A DNA stretch of 64,000 bases from UBA937 sp031549725 (lineage in GTDB: Bacteria > Spirochaetota > Spirochaetia > Treponematales > Breznakiellaceae), in contig JAVBPH010000012.1 of NCBI GenBank assembly GCA_031549725.1, positions 1 through 64,000 of the forward strand, in the 5' to 3' direction. Positions 53,020-61,198 of this stretch are shown here, in pieces. The first letter of the stretch is position 1. The number at the start of each line of letters is the position of its first letter. A program made the translations under genes and the position numbers. A model generated the notes under the pieces. That model searched no databases. It was not told the DNA's origin and saw only the letters and a program-made list of their open reading frames with translations.

Positions 53020-53511
53020 ATGTTATTTTGGAAAAGAAAAACAACAAAACATCAGCTGAATGTAGCTCAAATTTTAGAAGAAAAAACAGGTCAAGAAGCT
53101 ATTATTGAAATTGATAATTTGCTGTCTCCAATTTTTTATGAAAAACCAGAATCTTTATCAGATGAAGAAACAGTTATTGTCTTGGTAGAGGAATATGAAC
53201 GTGAAATTAATAATGGTGGGTTTAACCAGTTTTTCTATAATTCTGCAGGAAATGATTATTATGAAATAATTGATGCCCTTAAAAAAATTGGATCAGTAAT
53301 ATTTCTGGATATCTTAGAAAGTTCAAGTAAACCTTTTCCGGGTTCAAAAGTACCAGTAGCCAGAAACGAAAGACAAAGAATGCTGGAAGAAATGGGAGAT
53401 AATGCAGAAAAAATATGGAAGGGTTTAGAGGAAAAGTTTTACAAATATGAAGAAGATATTACCAAATTGCTTATAGAATACATAAATAAAAATAAAGAAA
53501 GCTTTCGGTAA
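53020..53511 (+). CDS. DUF4375 (DMP19-like) protein
   Basis: ATG 53020 follows AGGAG at a good distance; a TTG two codons earlier is ignored. The 163-residue protein contains YEREINNGGFNQFFYNSAGN, the DUF4375 signature, followed by the ALKKIGS helix. DMP19-type proteins mimic DNA and bind histone-like or other DNA-binding proteins. Its codon use is more AT-rich than its neighbours, suggesting later acquisition. It stands alone between argS and rplU. Confidence 0.85.
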   Translation: MLFWKRKTTKHQLNVAQILEEKTGQEAIIEIDNLLSPIFYEKPESLSDEETVIVLVEEYEREINNGGFNQFFYNSAGNDYYEIIDALKKIGSVIFLDILESSSKPFPGSKVPVARNERQRMLEEMGDNAEKIWKGLEEKFYKYEEDITKLLIEYINKNKESFR

Positions 53512-53818
53512 TGCCGGCGAGCGTATCTTAAAACTCCCCTAGGGAAACACTGATTAATGCCCATAGAGCATTAATCAGTGTGTTCTTTAATGTAGGCAAT
53601 TCTTTGTGCAACAAAGAATTGTGATGGGAAACCGCTGATTGGCCGCATATTGCGGCCGGTTTAATCAGCGGTTCCCTAGATAACTTCGTTTGTGCTTGAT
53701 GATGGTTGGGTTTACTTTACCTGCACAACCAGGGTTTGATAACTTTTTATCCCCCCTTGACCTTCCTCTTTATTTAATGTATAAAACAGTACTATTCGAA
53801 ATATAAGGATAAATGTTC
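53512..53818. other. Intergenic stretch with three strong hairpins
   Basis: Three perfect stems follow one another: ACACTGATTAATGC/GCATTAATCAGTGT (53547-53581), AATTCTTTGT/ACAAAGAATT (53598-53620), and an outer CCGCTGATT/AATCAGCGG stem (53626-53676) enclosing GGCCGC/GCGGCC. The first shares its core with the hairpin at 28037. They may terminate the DUF4375 gene and shape the rplU leader, though an L21 autogenous site cannot be recognised with confidence. Confidence 0.5.
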
Positions 53819-54130
53819 ATGTACGCACTGGTTGAATTTAAAGGAAAACAGTACAAGGCTGAAAAAGATGCCCTGCTGAAGGTTGACAGGATTGATGCTG
53901 AAGTTGGTTCCGCTGTGGATATTGATTCGGTACTCCTGCTTTCGGGGGATAAGGTAACCGTGGGAGCTCCCTATGTGAAGGGCGCTAAGGTTTCTGCTGT
54001 GTTGGAAAGCCACAAAAAGGACCCGAAAATTATCATATTCAAGTATAAACCCAAGAAGGATTACCGGCGTAAGACGGGCCACCGGCAGCAGTATTCCTAC
54101 ATCAGGATCAAGGATATTGCCGGAGTATAA
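53819..54130 (+). CDS. rplU: 50S ribosomal protein L21
   Basis: Start 53819 (MYALVEFKGKQYKAEKDALL) matches the family N-terminus and has AAGGA nine bases upstream; an ATG two codons earlier is too close to it. The 103-residue product ends in GHRQQYSYIRIKDI, the conserved rRNA-binding tail. First gene of the L21-Prp-L27 group. Confidence 0.95.
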   Translation: MYALVEFKGKQYKAEKDALLKVDRIDAEVGSAVDIDSVLLLSGDKVTVGAPYVKGAKVSAVLESHKKDPKIIIFKYKPKKDYRRKTGHRQQYSYIRIKDIAGV

Positions 54131-54132
54131 CG

Positions 54133-54462
54133 ATGATAACCATCGAATTGTACCTGGATAATGGGGGTTTATTAAAATCCTGTCAGGTTTCAGGACATGC
54201 CGGTGCTGGACGGAAGGGTGAAGATATAGTTTGCGCCGCAGTTTCGGTGCTCACCCGGACGGCTTATAGGACCCTTTCCGTCAAGGAGGGGGTGAAGGTT
54301 CGGAAAGCTGCCCCAAACCGGGGTGAATTCCGGATGGAAATTGATGATCCCGGGACAGACAGGAGTTTTCTTTCTGCCGTGGGAACCTTCCTGCAGGAAG
54401 GGCTTATTTCGGTTTCCATGGAATTTCCGGACCATGTAACAATACATATTGAAAAGGAATAG
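54133..54462 (+). CDS. prp: Ribosomal-processing cysteine protease Prp
   Basis: The 109-residue protein has catalytic His in SGHAGAGRKGEDIVCAAVSV and Cys seventeen residues later or close to it, the Prp (YsxB/DUF464) signature. In Firmicutes it removes an N-terminal extension from L27. It sits between rplU and rpmA, as is usual. Here L27 starts directly with MARKKGGSGAK, without the cleavable extension. Confidence 0.9.
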   Translation: MITIELYLDNGGLLKSCQVSGHAGAGRKGEDIVCAAVSVLTRTAYRTLSVKEGVKVRKAAPNRGEFRMEIDDPGTDRSFLSAVGTFLQEGLISVSMEFPDHVTIHIEKE

Positions 54463-54503
54463 CCCAAGGAATTGGAGCGGTTCCATACGAGGGAGGCCCT
54501 GAA

Positions 54504-54767
54504 ATGGCTCGAAAGAAAGGCGGCAGCGGTGCCAAAAACGGACGGGATTCAAACCCCAAATACCTGGGAATTAAAGCTTCCGGCGGAAGCAATGTAAGTG
54601 CGGGCAGTATAATTGTAAGGCAGCGGGGAACCAAAATTCATGCCGGAGAAAATGTCGGCTGCGGTTCGGATTATACCCTTTTTGCTCTGGTGGACGGAAA
54701 AGTTGAATTTTCCCAGCGCCGGGGCCGGAAACTGGCAGGCGTAGTTCCCGCAGGAACCGCCAATTAA
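54504..54767 (+). CDS. rpmA: 50S ribosomal protein L27
   Basis: GGGAGG precedes the ATG. The 87-residue protein has the L27 core GIKASGGSNVSAGSIIVRQR and GCGSDYTLFALVDGKV. Its flexible N-terminus, which reaches the peptidyl transferase centre, begins at MARKKGG. Confidence 0.96.
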   Translation: MARKKGGSGAKNGRDSNPKYLGIKASGGSNVSAGSIIVRQRGTKIHAGENVGCGSDYTLFALVDGKVEFSQRRGRKLAGVVPAGTAN

Positions 54768-54799
54768 TAGCGGTTTCCTGGTTTATCTGTTTTTTAATC

Positions 54800-54827
54800 G
54801 GCACGCCCCAGGCGTGCCCTTTTTGTT
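54800..54827 (+). terminator. Intrinsic terminator after rpmA
   Basis: GGCACGC (54800-54806) pairs with GCGTGCC (54812-54818), followed by CTTTTTGTTT. It separates the ribosomal genes from obg. Confidence 0.8.
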
Positions 54828-54933
54828 TGGCGGGGTGTAATTCCTGTCGGATATGCATTTTTATAAAATTTTGGGTGTTTCAGAACACGGATATGCCCGG
54901 TTCCCCGGACAAACAATCTATGGTGTATAAACA

Positions 54934-55980
54934 ATGAATAAATTTGCCGATGAAGCGGTTATAGAAGTCTCCTCGGGAAACGGCGGCAACGGCTGCGTTG
55001 CCTTTAGACGGGAAAAGTACGTTCCCCGGGGCGGACCTTCCGGCGGGGATGGGGGCCGGGGAGGGGATATCATATTCACCGTCCGGAGAAACCTCAGGAC
55101 CCTGTCCCAGTTACGTTACAAACAGCATTTTAAAGCCGAAAATGGCCGGGATGGTGAAGGTTCCCAGCGTTACGGCCGGAAAGGGGAGGATATGATTATC
55201 CCTGTTCCGCCGGGAACGGTTCTTAAGGACTATGAAACCGGGGAAATGATCCGGGATTTTGCAAAAACCCCCGGGGATTTCATTTTTTTAAAGGGCGGTA
55301 ACGGCGGCTGGGGAAATGTCCATTTTAAAAGTTCCATAAACCAGGCCCCCAGAAAGGCCCTGCCCGGGCAAACCGGGGAAACCCGGCGTCTCCGGGTGGA
55401 GCTGCAGGTCATGGCGGATATTGGTTTTGTGGGGTTTCCCAATGCGGGAAAATCGAGTCTGCTGGAAAGGTTTACCAATGCCCGGCCAAAAATCGCTCCC
55501 TATCCCTTTACCACCAAAATCCCCAACCTGGGGGTGCTGACCATGGGGGACCGGGATATTATCCTGGCGGATATCCCCGGTCTTATTGAAGGCGCTTCCG
55601 AAGGAGCCGGGTTGGGAATACGTTTCCTGAAACATATATCCCGGACCGCGGGTCTTCTTTTTCTTATTGATCTTTCGGAGGACAATTACCTGGAAGCTTT
55701 TGACATCCTTTTCAGGGAACTGGAGAATTTCAGTCCCGTCCTGGTGGCTAAACCCAGGATCATCCTGGGCACAAAACTTGATCTGGAGGATACGGAAGAC
55801 CGGTTCGAAGCCCTTAAAAAAGCCTACCCGGAAGAGGAAGTTCTTGGCCTTTCCGTATTTAACGGCAGGGGACTGGAAGACGTAAAGGAAGCCATATTCC
55901 GGCTGGTAACCGCCATGGATGAAAAGCTTGATGAAGAAGAGGGACCCCAGGGAGTATCGGCAACTCCCTGGATGCAGTAG
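54934..55980 (+). CDS. obg: Obg/CgtA GTPase
   Basis: The 348-residue protein has the glycine-rich Obg fold (VSSGNGGNGCVAFRREKYVP), G1 GFPNAGKSSLLE, G3 DIPGLIEGAS and G4 GTKLDLED. It assists 50S assembly and stress control. No large C-terminal OCT domain is present; only a short acidic tail follows. Confidence 0.96.
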   Translation: MNKFADEAVIEVSSGNGGNGCVAFRREKYVPRGGPSGGDGGRGGDIIFTVRRNLRTLSQLRYKQHFKAENGRDGEGSQRYGRKGEDMIIPVPPGTVLKDYETGEMIRDFAKTPGDFIFLKGGNGGWGNVHFKSSINQAPRKALPGQTGETRRLRVELQVMADIGFVGFPNAGKSSLLERFTNARPKIAPYPFTTKIPNLGVLTMGDRDIILADIPGLIEGASEGAGLGIRFLKHISRTAGLLFLIDLSEDNYLEAFDILFRELENFSPVLVAKPRIILGTKLDLEDTEDRFEALKKAYPEEEVLGLSVFNGRGLEDVKEAIFRLVTAMDEKLDEEEGPQGVSATPWMQ

Positions 55981-55990
55981 AATGATTTAC

Positions 55991-56093
55991 GGGAACTTCT
56001 AAAAACTTCAGTTTTTAGAAGTTCCCGTATAACAGAGACGCTTTTTAAAAAGTGGGCACCTCCAAAAACCCGTTTGGATTTTTAGAGATGTCC
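55991..56093. terminator. Two hairpins between obg and nadD
   Basis: A 36-base hairpin with two 16-base arms (GGGAACTTCTAAAAAC / GTTTTTAGAAGTTCCC, 55991-56026) is followed by a less perfect one (56054-56093). Both belong to the repeated families found at 37581, 37922, 48291 and 50235. Confidence 0.6.
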
Positions 56094-56124
56094 AGGTTTC
56101 ATTTTGAAAAACCGAGGAACCGCA

Positions 56125-57288
56125 GTGAAACTTGCTATTCTGGGGGGAAGCTTTAACCCAATCCATAATGGCCATCTGGCTTTGGCAGAGGCCGCCCTCC
56201 TGGCGTTTAAATATGACCGTATCATTCTGATACCCTCCTTCCAGTCTCCCTTTAAATCGGAATTTAAGGGGACCACCGCCCGGGACCGGCTTGATATGAC
56301 CGCCGCGGCTATTTCCGGCAATCCCCGGCTGACCCTGGATGACTGTGAGGTCAGACGGGAGGGTGTATCCTATACCATCGATACCGTCGATTATATTGAT
56401 AAAAAATACCGCCCCGAAGGAAAACTGGGACTTATCATAGGGGATGACCTGGCAGCGGATTTCCACAAATGGCGCCAGGCGGAGGAACTGGTAACCCGGA
56501 CGGATATTATCCTGGCCCATAGAATTTCCCGGAAAGAAGTTCCCTTTCGGTATCCCCATAAAAGGCTCAAAAATGATATTGTAGAACTTTCATCCGGGGA
56601 CGTCAGGGACAGCATAAAAAATAAAACCAACTGGCATCCATTGGTTCCGCCGGGGGTCCGGTTTATAATTGAGGAACGGGGGCTTTATGAGAAGCGCCGT
56701 GAACCCCATCCTCTGGCATACCTCATAGCCCAGGTAGAGGATCATGTCAGGAGGCTGCTGCCCTTTGACCGGTTCCTCCATTCCCGGAACACCGCGTTGC
56801 TTTCCTTCGACCTTTGCTGCCGTTTTGGGTATGATCCTTACAAGGGATATCTGGCGGGGATCACCCACGATATATGCAAGGCCATGGGGGATAAACGTAT
56901 TATTGAATTAGCCCAAAGGGACGGACAAAGAATCGGTAAAATTGAACAGAAAAAACCCTCCCTGCTGCACGGCAGGGCAGCGGCGGTCTATATAAGAGAG
57001 AATTTTAATATTACCGATGAGGATGTACTGGAAGCTGTCAGGCTCCATACCTATGCATCCGATTCTATGGGCACCCTGGCGAAAATAGTGTATATTACAG
57101 ATAAAATAGAAGTTGGCCGGGAGGGGATTGATCCAAAAATGAGGGATTTTAAAAAATACAAGGATCTGGATACCCTCTTTGAATTAGTATTTAAGGAAAA
57201 TGTGGCCTACCTCAGTTCAAAAAACCTGGTGTTATCCGAGGGAACTTTGAAACTGATGGATGCCATAAAGAGACGGAGAAGCCCGTGA
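56125..57288 (+). CDS. nadD: Fusion of nicotinate-nucleotide adenylyltransferase (NadD) and YqeK-type HD phosphatase
   Basis: The start is GTG 56125 with GAGGA six bases upstream; the frame is open to a TTG at 56104. Residues about 1-190 are NadD (GGSFNPIHNGHLALA and SSGDVRDSIKNK near its end), which adenylates nicotinate mononucleotide for NAD synthesis. Residues about 200-387 are an HD domain with ITHDICKAM and LLHGRAAAVYI, as in YqeK, which hydrolyses Ap4A. These are usually separate adjacent genes. The GTGA overlap with the next gene indicates coupling. Confidence 0.93.
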   Translation: MKLAILGGSFNPIHNGHLALAEAALLAFKYDRIILIPSFQSPFKSEFKGTTARDRLDMTAAAISGNPRLTLDDCEVRREGVSYTIDTVDYIDKKYRPEGKLGLIIGDDLAADFHKWRQAEELVTRTDIILAHRISRKEVPFRYPHKRLKNDIVELSSGDVRDSIKNKTNWHPLVPPGVRFIIEERGLYEKRREPHPLAYLIAQVEDHVRRLLPFDRFLHSRNTALLSFDLCCRFGYDPYKGYLAGITHDICKAMGDKRIIELAQRDGQRIGKIEQKKPSLLHGRAAAVYIRENFNITDEDVLEAVRLHTYASDSMGTLAKIVYITDKIEVGREGIDPKMRDFKKYKDLDTLFELVFKENVAYLSSKNLVLSEGTLKLMDAIKRRRSP

Positions 57289-58484
57289 AAAGCAGTTCCC
57301 TGGACACCAGCATTATTTTATTGGTGGTTATCATATTGATTATTATTGGCGGCTCGGTTTTTGCAATTATCGCCCTGCGGAGTGATCCCCTGGAAGAGGT
57401 ATTTGCGGAAAACAGCGTGATAAACACTTTAATGATTATTGAAAAGGACAAAAAACCCCTGAGCTCCTTTGTGCTGATGTATTACCCCGCCACAAAAAGG
57501 GCAGCAGTATTTGATGTGCCCGGTGAAATAGGCCGGATCATCCAGCAGATAGACCGGGTGGACAGAATAGATACGGTCTATACTCCCCAGAAGCTGAAAC
57601 CCTTTGAGAGTGAGGTGTCCAAACTTCTGGGGGTTGAAATTGATTTTACCATGGTATTTACCGTGGAAAATATGGGTAAGCTGGTGGATCTCATGGAAGG
57701 GGTGGAGCTTTTTATTCCTTCGCCGGTACAAATATACGATGAAACCGGACCTATCCTGTTTCCCTCGGGGATGGTAAGGCTGGACGGGGAAAAAGCCAAA
57801 CAGTATCTCACGTATCATATTGAAGAAGAGGAAGGGGATGCGGCTAATTTCCGGCGCCAGCGTTTCTTTAAGGGGCTGATCAAAACCTTAGGTGACAGAA
57901 GCGCCTATCTGGAAAATTCCCAGATAGCCCAGGTTTTTAATACCCTAATCGAAACCAATATGAACCAGAGAGTCAGGAACCGGCTCTTTTCCGAACTGGG
58001 CTATATCGATACGGACCGGATGAATGTCCAGGCTGTCGGGGGGAATGTTAAGGAAGTTTCGGGCCAGCAGTTGATTATCCCCTTTTACGACGGGTCCTAT
58101 ATCAAGGATGTGGTCCGCCAGATGCTGCTGTCCCTCACCAGGCAGGGTGAAGGCTCCCTGGCCGACCGGGTGTTCACCGTGGAGGTATTAAACGGTACCC
58201 CCACCAGCGGATTAGCCCGGAGGACCTCCGATTTAGTCCAGGGGTTCGGGTACGATGTGATCACCATTGGAAATGCGGACAACAGTGATTATTCCAAAAC
58301 CACGATTATTGACCGCTCAGGAATTGATGAACTGGGGGAGACCTTTGCGGACATCATCCAATGTAAAAATATCAGAAGGGAATTATACAACCCCCAGGAA
58401 CTGGATTCCCAGAATACGGAATATAAAGCAGATTTTACACTGATAATTGGAAGGGATTTTAATGGACGATACGTTATCAATTAA
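57285..58484 (+). CDS. LytR-CpsA-Psr (LCP) protein with LytR_C domain
   Basis: GTG 57285 overlaps the previous stop. The 399-residue protein has one N-terminal membrane helix (residues 9-31), an LCP-like domain (MVFTVENMGKLVDLMEGVEL; LDGEKAKQYLTYH; RRQRFFKGLIKTL) and a C-terminal LytR_C domain (FTVEVLNGTPTSGLARRTSD). LCP enzymes transfer glycopolymers to the cell envelope. The conserved arginines of the active site are only partly visible, so the activity is uncertain. It sits between nadD/yqeK and rsfS, as in several spirochaetes. Confidence 0.85.
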   Translation: MKSSSLDTSIILLVVIILIIIGGSVFAIIALRSDPLEEVFAENSVINTLMIIEKDKKPLSSFVLMYYPATKRAAVFDVPGEIGRIIQQIDRVDRIDTVYTPQKLKPFESEVSKLLGVEIDFTMVFTVENMGKLVDLMEGVELFIPSPVQIYDETGPILFPSGMVRLDGEKAKQYLTYHIEEEEGDAANFRRQRFFKGLIKTLGDRSAYLENSQIAQVFNTLIETNMNQRVRNRLFSELGYIDTDRMNVQAVGGNVKEVSGQQLIIPFYDGSYIKDVVRQMLLSLTRQGEGSLADRVFTVEVLNGTPTSGLARRTSDLVQGFGYDVITIGNADNSDYSKTTIIDRSGIDELGETFADIIQCKNIRRELYNPQELDSQNTEYKADFTLIIGRDFNGRYVIN

Positions 58485-58833
58485 CCATAAGGACAAGGAC
58501 CTGGCTGCGGAATTGGGGGCATTATTGCATGACCACCGGGCTTCGGAGGTGGTTGTCCTGGATTTACGGGAACAAAACAGCTGGACCGATTTTTTTGTTA
58601 TCGCTACGGTTACCAGTTCCGCCCACGTACAGGGGCTGCACAGGCATATCAAGGACTTTACCAACGAAAAGGGAATAGAAATCCTCCGGAGGCATAGAAA
58701 AGTACCCAAGGATGAGGAATGGAGTCTGATTGACCTGGGAAATATTGTGGTTCATTTAATGACAAACAGGGCACGGACGTTCTATGAACTGGAACGTTTA
58801 TGGAGCGGGGCTGAAGTAATTTTTAGGTCATAA
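58462..58833 (+). CDS. rsfS: Ribosome silencing factor RsfS
   Basis: ATG 58462 (MDDTLSINHKDKDLAAEL) is preceded by GGAAGGG and overlaps the LCP gene by 23 bp. The 123-residue protein has NSWTDFFVIATVTSSAHVQG and WSLIDLGNIVVHLM, the RsfS core. It binds L14 and blocks subunit joining when nutrients are low. Confidence 0.94.
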   Translation: MDDTLSINHKDKDLAAELGALLHDHRASEVVVLDLREQNSWTDFFVIATVTSSAHVQGLHRHIKDFTNEKGIEILRRHRKVPKDEEWSLIDLGNIVVHLMTNRARTFYELERLWSGAEVIFRS

Positions 58834-58894
58834 TCAGGCTGACGAAGAACAAACTACCCTTACATCCGCTGGGGATGGGATAGTTCAAAGTGAG

Positions 58895-58919
58895 GGCTTT
58901 CTGCAACCGGCAGAAAGCC
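58895..58919. terminator. Bidirectional terminator hairpin
   Basis: GGCTTTCTGC (58895-58904) pairs with GCAGAAAGCC (58910-58919) around AACCG. It lies between the convergent rsfS and the acidic-protein gene. Confidence 0.6.
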
Positions 58920-58965
58920 GCCTATCCCTGGCTTTTAGTGCCCAAGGGCAAAAAAGCGTATTTAG

Positions 58966-59253
58966 TTATTCATCAAAATCGTCGTAATCGACATCTTCTT
59001 CGTAGTCAAAATCATCATCATCGTCATCATCGAAATCGCCGTCGTCGTCATCAAAGTCATCGTCGTCGAAATCATCATCAAAATCATCTTCCATATCATC
59101 GAAATCATCGTCGATTTCATCTTCGTCTTCGTCTTCGTCGCCAAGGGCAAAGAAAGGAAGCATGATGCCGTCATTGTACTCGATAGTCACAGGGGTGACA
59201 TCGAGCCCGTTTTCACTATAACTGGTTTCATCCAGAACCATAGCATTCTCCAT
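58966..59253 (-). CDS. Small protein with extreme acidic tail
   Basis: The 95-residue protein has a folded-looking N-terminus (MENAMVLDETSYSENGLDVT ... GIMLPFFAL) and then about 57 residues that are almost only Asp, Glu and Phe (FDDDFDDDD-type repeats). Such tails mimic nucleic acid or bind metal. The gene is convergent with rsfS. The regular GAT/GAC/GAA use keeps one frame open and makes the opposite strand look open as well, so the minus-strand reading is preferred. Function unknown. Confidence 0.65.
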   Translation of the reverse strand: MENAMVLDETSYSENGLDVTPVTIEYNDGIMLPFFALGDEDEDEDEIDDDFDDMEDDFDDDFDDDDFDDDDGDFDDDDDDDFDYEEDVDYDDFDE

Positions 59254-59456
59254 TTGGACTTATTATCTCTTGAAACATAAGGGTAAGCTTCTATATCTGT
59301 CAACTGGTTTTTGCATGGTTCATGAAATATTTTTTATAAAAATGCATTTTTTTTATCAATTATGGAGAAAATAAACCCGGAATTCGGGTATTTTATGATT
59401 TGCCCGGGAAATGGCTTTACAAAACTCTTATTTTCGTTATAATCAAAACCCTGGTC

Positions 59457-60356
59457 ATGGCAAGTGATTTCATAATCGAGGCACCCTGTAAGATTAATCT
59501 GCATCTCCGGATTTTGGGGAAACGCAGCGACGGGTATCATGACCTGGAAAGTATCTTCATGGCGCTCAGCTTTGGCGATACCCTGGGTTTTACAGTTTTT
59601 GATACACATGACGGTTCCTGCAATATCCAGATGGATGGAGCGGTACCGCCGGAGAAAAACCTGATCCATAAGGCCGTTGCGGTCTTCAGGGAATATACGG
59701 GTTTTTCAAAATCCGTATCTGTACAGGTCGGGAAAAGAATCCCCCTTGGCGCAGGCCTGGGAGGCGGTTCATCCGATGCGGCTTCAACATTGATAGCCCT
59801 GAATACCCTGGGAAATTCCAAACTGAACCATGCCGAGCTTCATCATCTGGCCCTGAAATTGGGCAGTGATGTTCCTTTTTTCCTGAATTCCGGAACAGCT
59901 TTTGTATCCGGCAGGGGTGAAAAAATCGATCCGGTGGAAACGCCGGGTTCTCTTTGGATTGTCCTGGTTAATCCGGGATTTTTCAGCAGTACGGCCGGGG
60001 CGTTTCGGCTGCTGGACGAATATGGAACCCCGGGTTCCGGTCCGGCGGTGTCAAAACAGCGGTTGATTGACGCCTTGGCGGCGGATCCGTCGGAATGGCC
60101 GTATAAAAACGATTTTTTGCCCCTTTTTTTATCCTACGGGAAGGATTCGGAAAAAGAGTCCTATCGCGGTATTTTCCAAACGTTTCGGACGGCTGGAGCT
60201 TTATTTGCGGGTTTATCCGGGTCCGGATCAACCTGTTTTGGGGTTTTTAAAGACCAGGGAGTTGCAGGCAAAGCAGTAGAAGTATTCCACTCCGCCGGGA
60301 GTTTCAGCAAATTAGCGTTTCCACTTGCGCGTTCAGGCATTGCAGTATTAGAATAA
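59457..60356 (+). CDS. ispE: 4-diphosphocytidyl-2-C-methyl-D-erythritol kinase
   Basis: ATG 59457 is taken as the start; a TTG upstream opens a longer frame, and neither has a good ribosome site. The 299-residue GHMP kinase has EAPCKINLHLRILGKRSDGY, the ATP loop PLGAGLGGGSSDAAS and the C-terminal GLSGSGSTCFGVF. It phosphorylates CDP-methylerythritol in the MEP isoprenoid pathway. spoVG follows 34 bases later. Confidence 0.94.
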   Translation: MASDFIIEAPCKINLHLRILGKRSDGYHDLESIFMALSFGDTLGFTVFDTHDGSCNIQMDGAVPPEKNLIHKAVAVFREYTGFSKSVSVQVGKRIPLGAGLGGGSSDAASTLIALNTLGNSKLNHAELHHLALKLGSDVPFFLNSGTAFVSGRGEKIDPVETPGSLWIVLVNPGFFSSTAGAFRLLDEYGTPGSGPAVSKQRLIDALAADPSEWPYKNDFLPLFLSYGKDSEKESYRGIFQTFRTAGALFAGLSGSGSTCFGVFKDQGVAGKAVEVFHSAGSFSKLAFPLARSGIAVLE

Positions 60357-60390
60357 TAGCAAAATCCTGATCCAAAAAAAGGAGTGCGCC

Positions 60391-60672
60391 GTGGAGATAA
60401 CTGATATTCGAGTCCGTAAAGTGGCTGGTGAGGGTAAACTAAAGGCTTATGTGACGGTTACATTTGATGACTGCCTGGTTGTTCATAATGTAAAAATTAT
60501 CGAAGGAAAGAATGGTGTATTTATCGCCATGCCCAGCAGGAAAACCAGGGCAGGGGAGTATAAGGATGTGGCCCATCCCATACATCCCGAATTCCGGTCT
60601 CTGCTTCAGAATAAGATTTTGGAGAAGTATGACAGCGGAAATGTCCAGGATGATCCTTCTGTTGAATTATAA
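60391..60672 (+). CDS. spoVG: SpoVG-family regulator
   Basis: Translation starts at GTG 60391 after AAAAGGAGTG. The 93-residue product (MEITDIRVRKVAGEGKLKAY ... VFIAMPSRKTRAGEYKDVAH) has the full SpoVG signature. In spirochaetes SpoVG binds DNA and RNA. The stop is followed by a repeated hairpin (60675-60722). Confidence 0.95.
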   Translation: MEITDIRVRKVAGEGKLKAYVTVTFDDCLVVHNVKIIEGKNGVFIAMPSRKTRAGEYKDVAHPIHPEFRSLLQNKILEKYDSGNVQDDPSVEL

Positions 60673-60674
60673 GA

Positions 60675-60805
60675 GGCTTTTTCAAAATCCGCCGGACCGC
60701 AAGGGCCGTAATTTTGAATAAGCAACTTTAGATTTAGGGGAAAAACCGGCTTTTTGACGGTTTTTCCGGAGCCTTTTTCAAAACTAACCGAGTTTTGAAA
60801 AAGGC
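60675..60805. repeat. Three consecutive hairpins after spoVG
   Basis: 60675-60722 is a nested hairpin nearly identical to the reverse complement of 34721-34770. 60739-60767 is GGAAAAACCG/CGGTTTTTCC. 60771-60805 is a 35-base hairpin (GCCTTTTTCAAAAC ... GTTTTGAAAAAGGC) found again without change at 61945-61979. Confidence 0.7.
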
Positions 60806-60856
60806 TCATAAAGTATAAGCTGCTGGAGATGATGTTTAGCGGTTTGCTTTATTTTA

Positions 60857-61047
60857 GTTTGCCAGGTTGCAGCATGATGCGCCTGGCAAACGTGAGACAA
60901 CTCTCCGGCCCAGGGGTGCTTTGGAATTCGTTTCAAGGCAGGCCCTTTCGATTAGTAAAGGGCTCCGGCAATTCCCGTTATGTAATGTAAAATGGGAATA
61001 GTTTCCCCGGGGGTCTTTAAAAGGCTATCCGGGGAAGCCTCTTTTTG
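60857..61047 (+). ncRNA. Candidate structured RNA upstream of tRNA-Gln(TTG) and rplY
   Basis: Four perfect stems follow one another in a region without genes: GTTTGCCAGG/CCTGGCAAAC (60857-60891), GCCCTTT/AAAGGGC (60942-60963), ATTCCC/GGGAAT (60971-60999) and TTCCCCGG/CCGGGGAA (61003-61036). The last overlaps a competing AGGCT/AGCCT stem followed by CTTTTT (61022-61046), as in an attenuator. It does not match tmRNA, RNase P or SRP RNA features that I know. Confidence 0.35.
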
Positions 61048-61085
61048 AGGAATTAAGGGGAAACCTAATAATAGTGGTTTTAAAT

Positions 61086-61157
61086 TGGGACGTAGGCAAG
61101 TGGTAAGCCACCGGGTTTTGGCTCCGGCATGCGAAGGTTCGAACCCTTCCGTCCCAA
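61086..61157 (+). tRNA. tRNA-Gln(TTG)
   Basis: A 72-base cloverleaf has acceptor TGGGACG/CGTCCCA, D arm GGC-GCC, anticodon stem CCGGG/TCCGG with loop TTTTGGC giving anticodon TTG, and T arm AAGG-TTCGAAC-CCTT. It lies 41 bases before rplY and may be co-transcribed with it. Confidence 0.93.
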
Positions 61158-61198
61158 ATATACGCGCATAATGGCGCTTTAGCTAAGGAGATCCAAAA

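Noticed and set aside
58890..59165. His/Arg-rich plus-strand frame opposite the acidic gene
   Set aside because: It is produced by the complement of GAT/GAC/GAA repeats; the minus strand has a structured N-terminus and a convergent layout with a terminator.
60857..61047. tmRNA, RNase P RNA, SRP RNA or 6S RNA
   Set aside because: None of the conserved core sequences of the first three is visible, and the stems are in series rather than one long helix as in 6S RNA.
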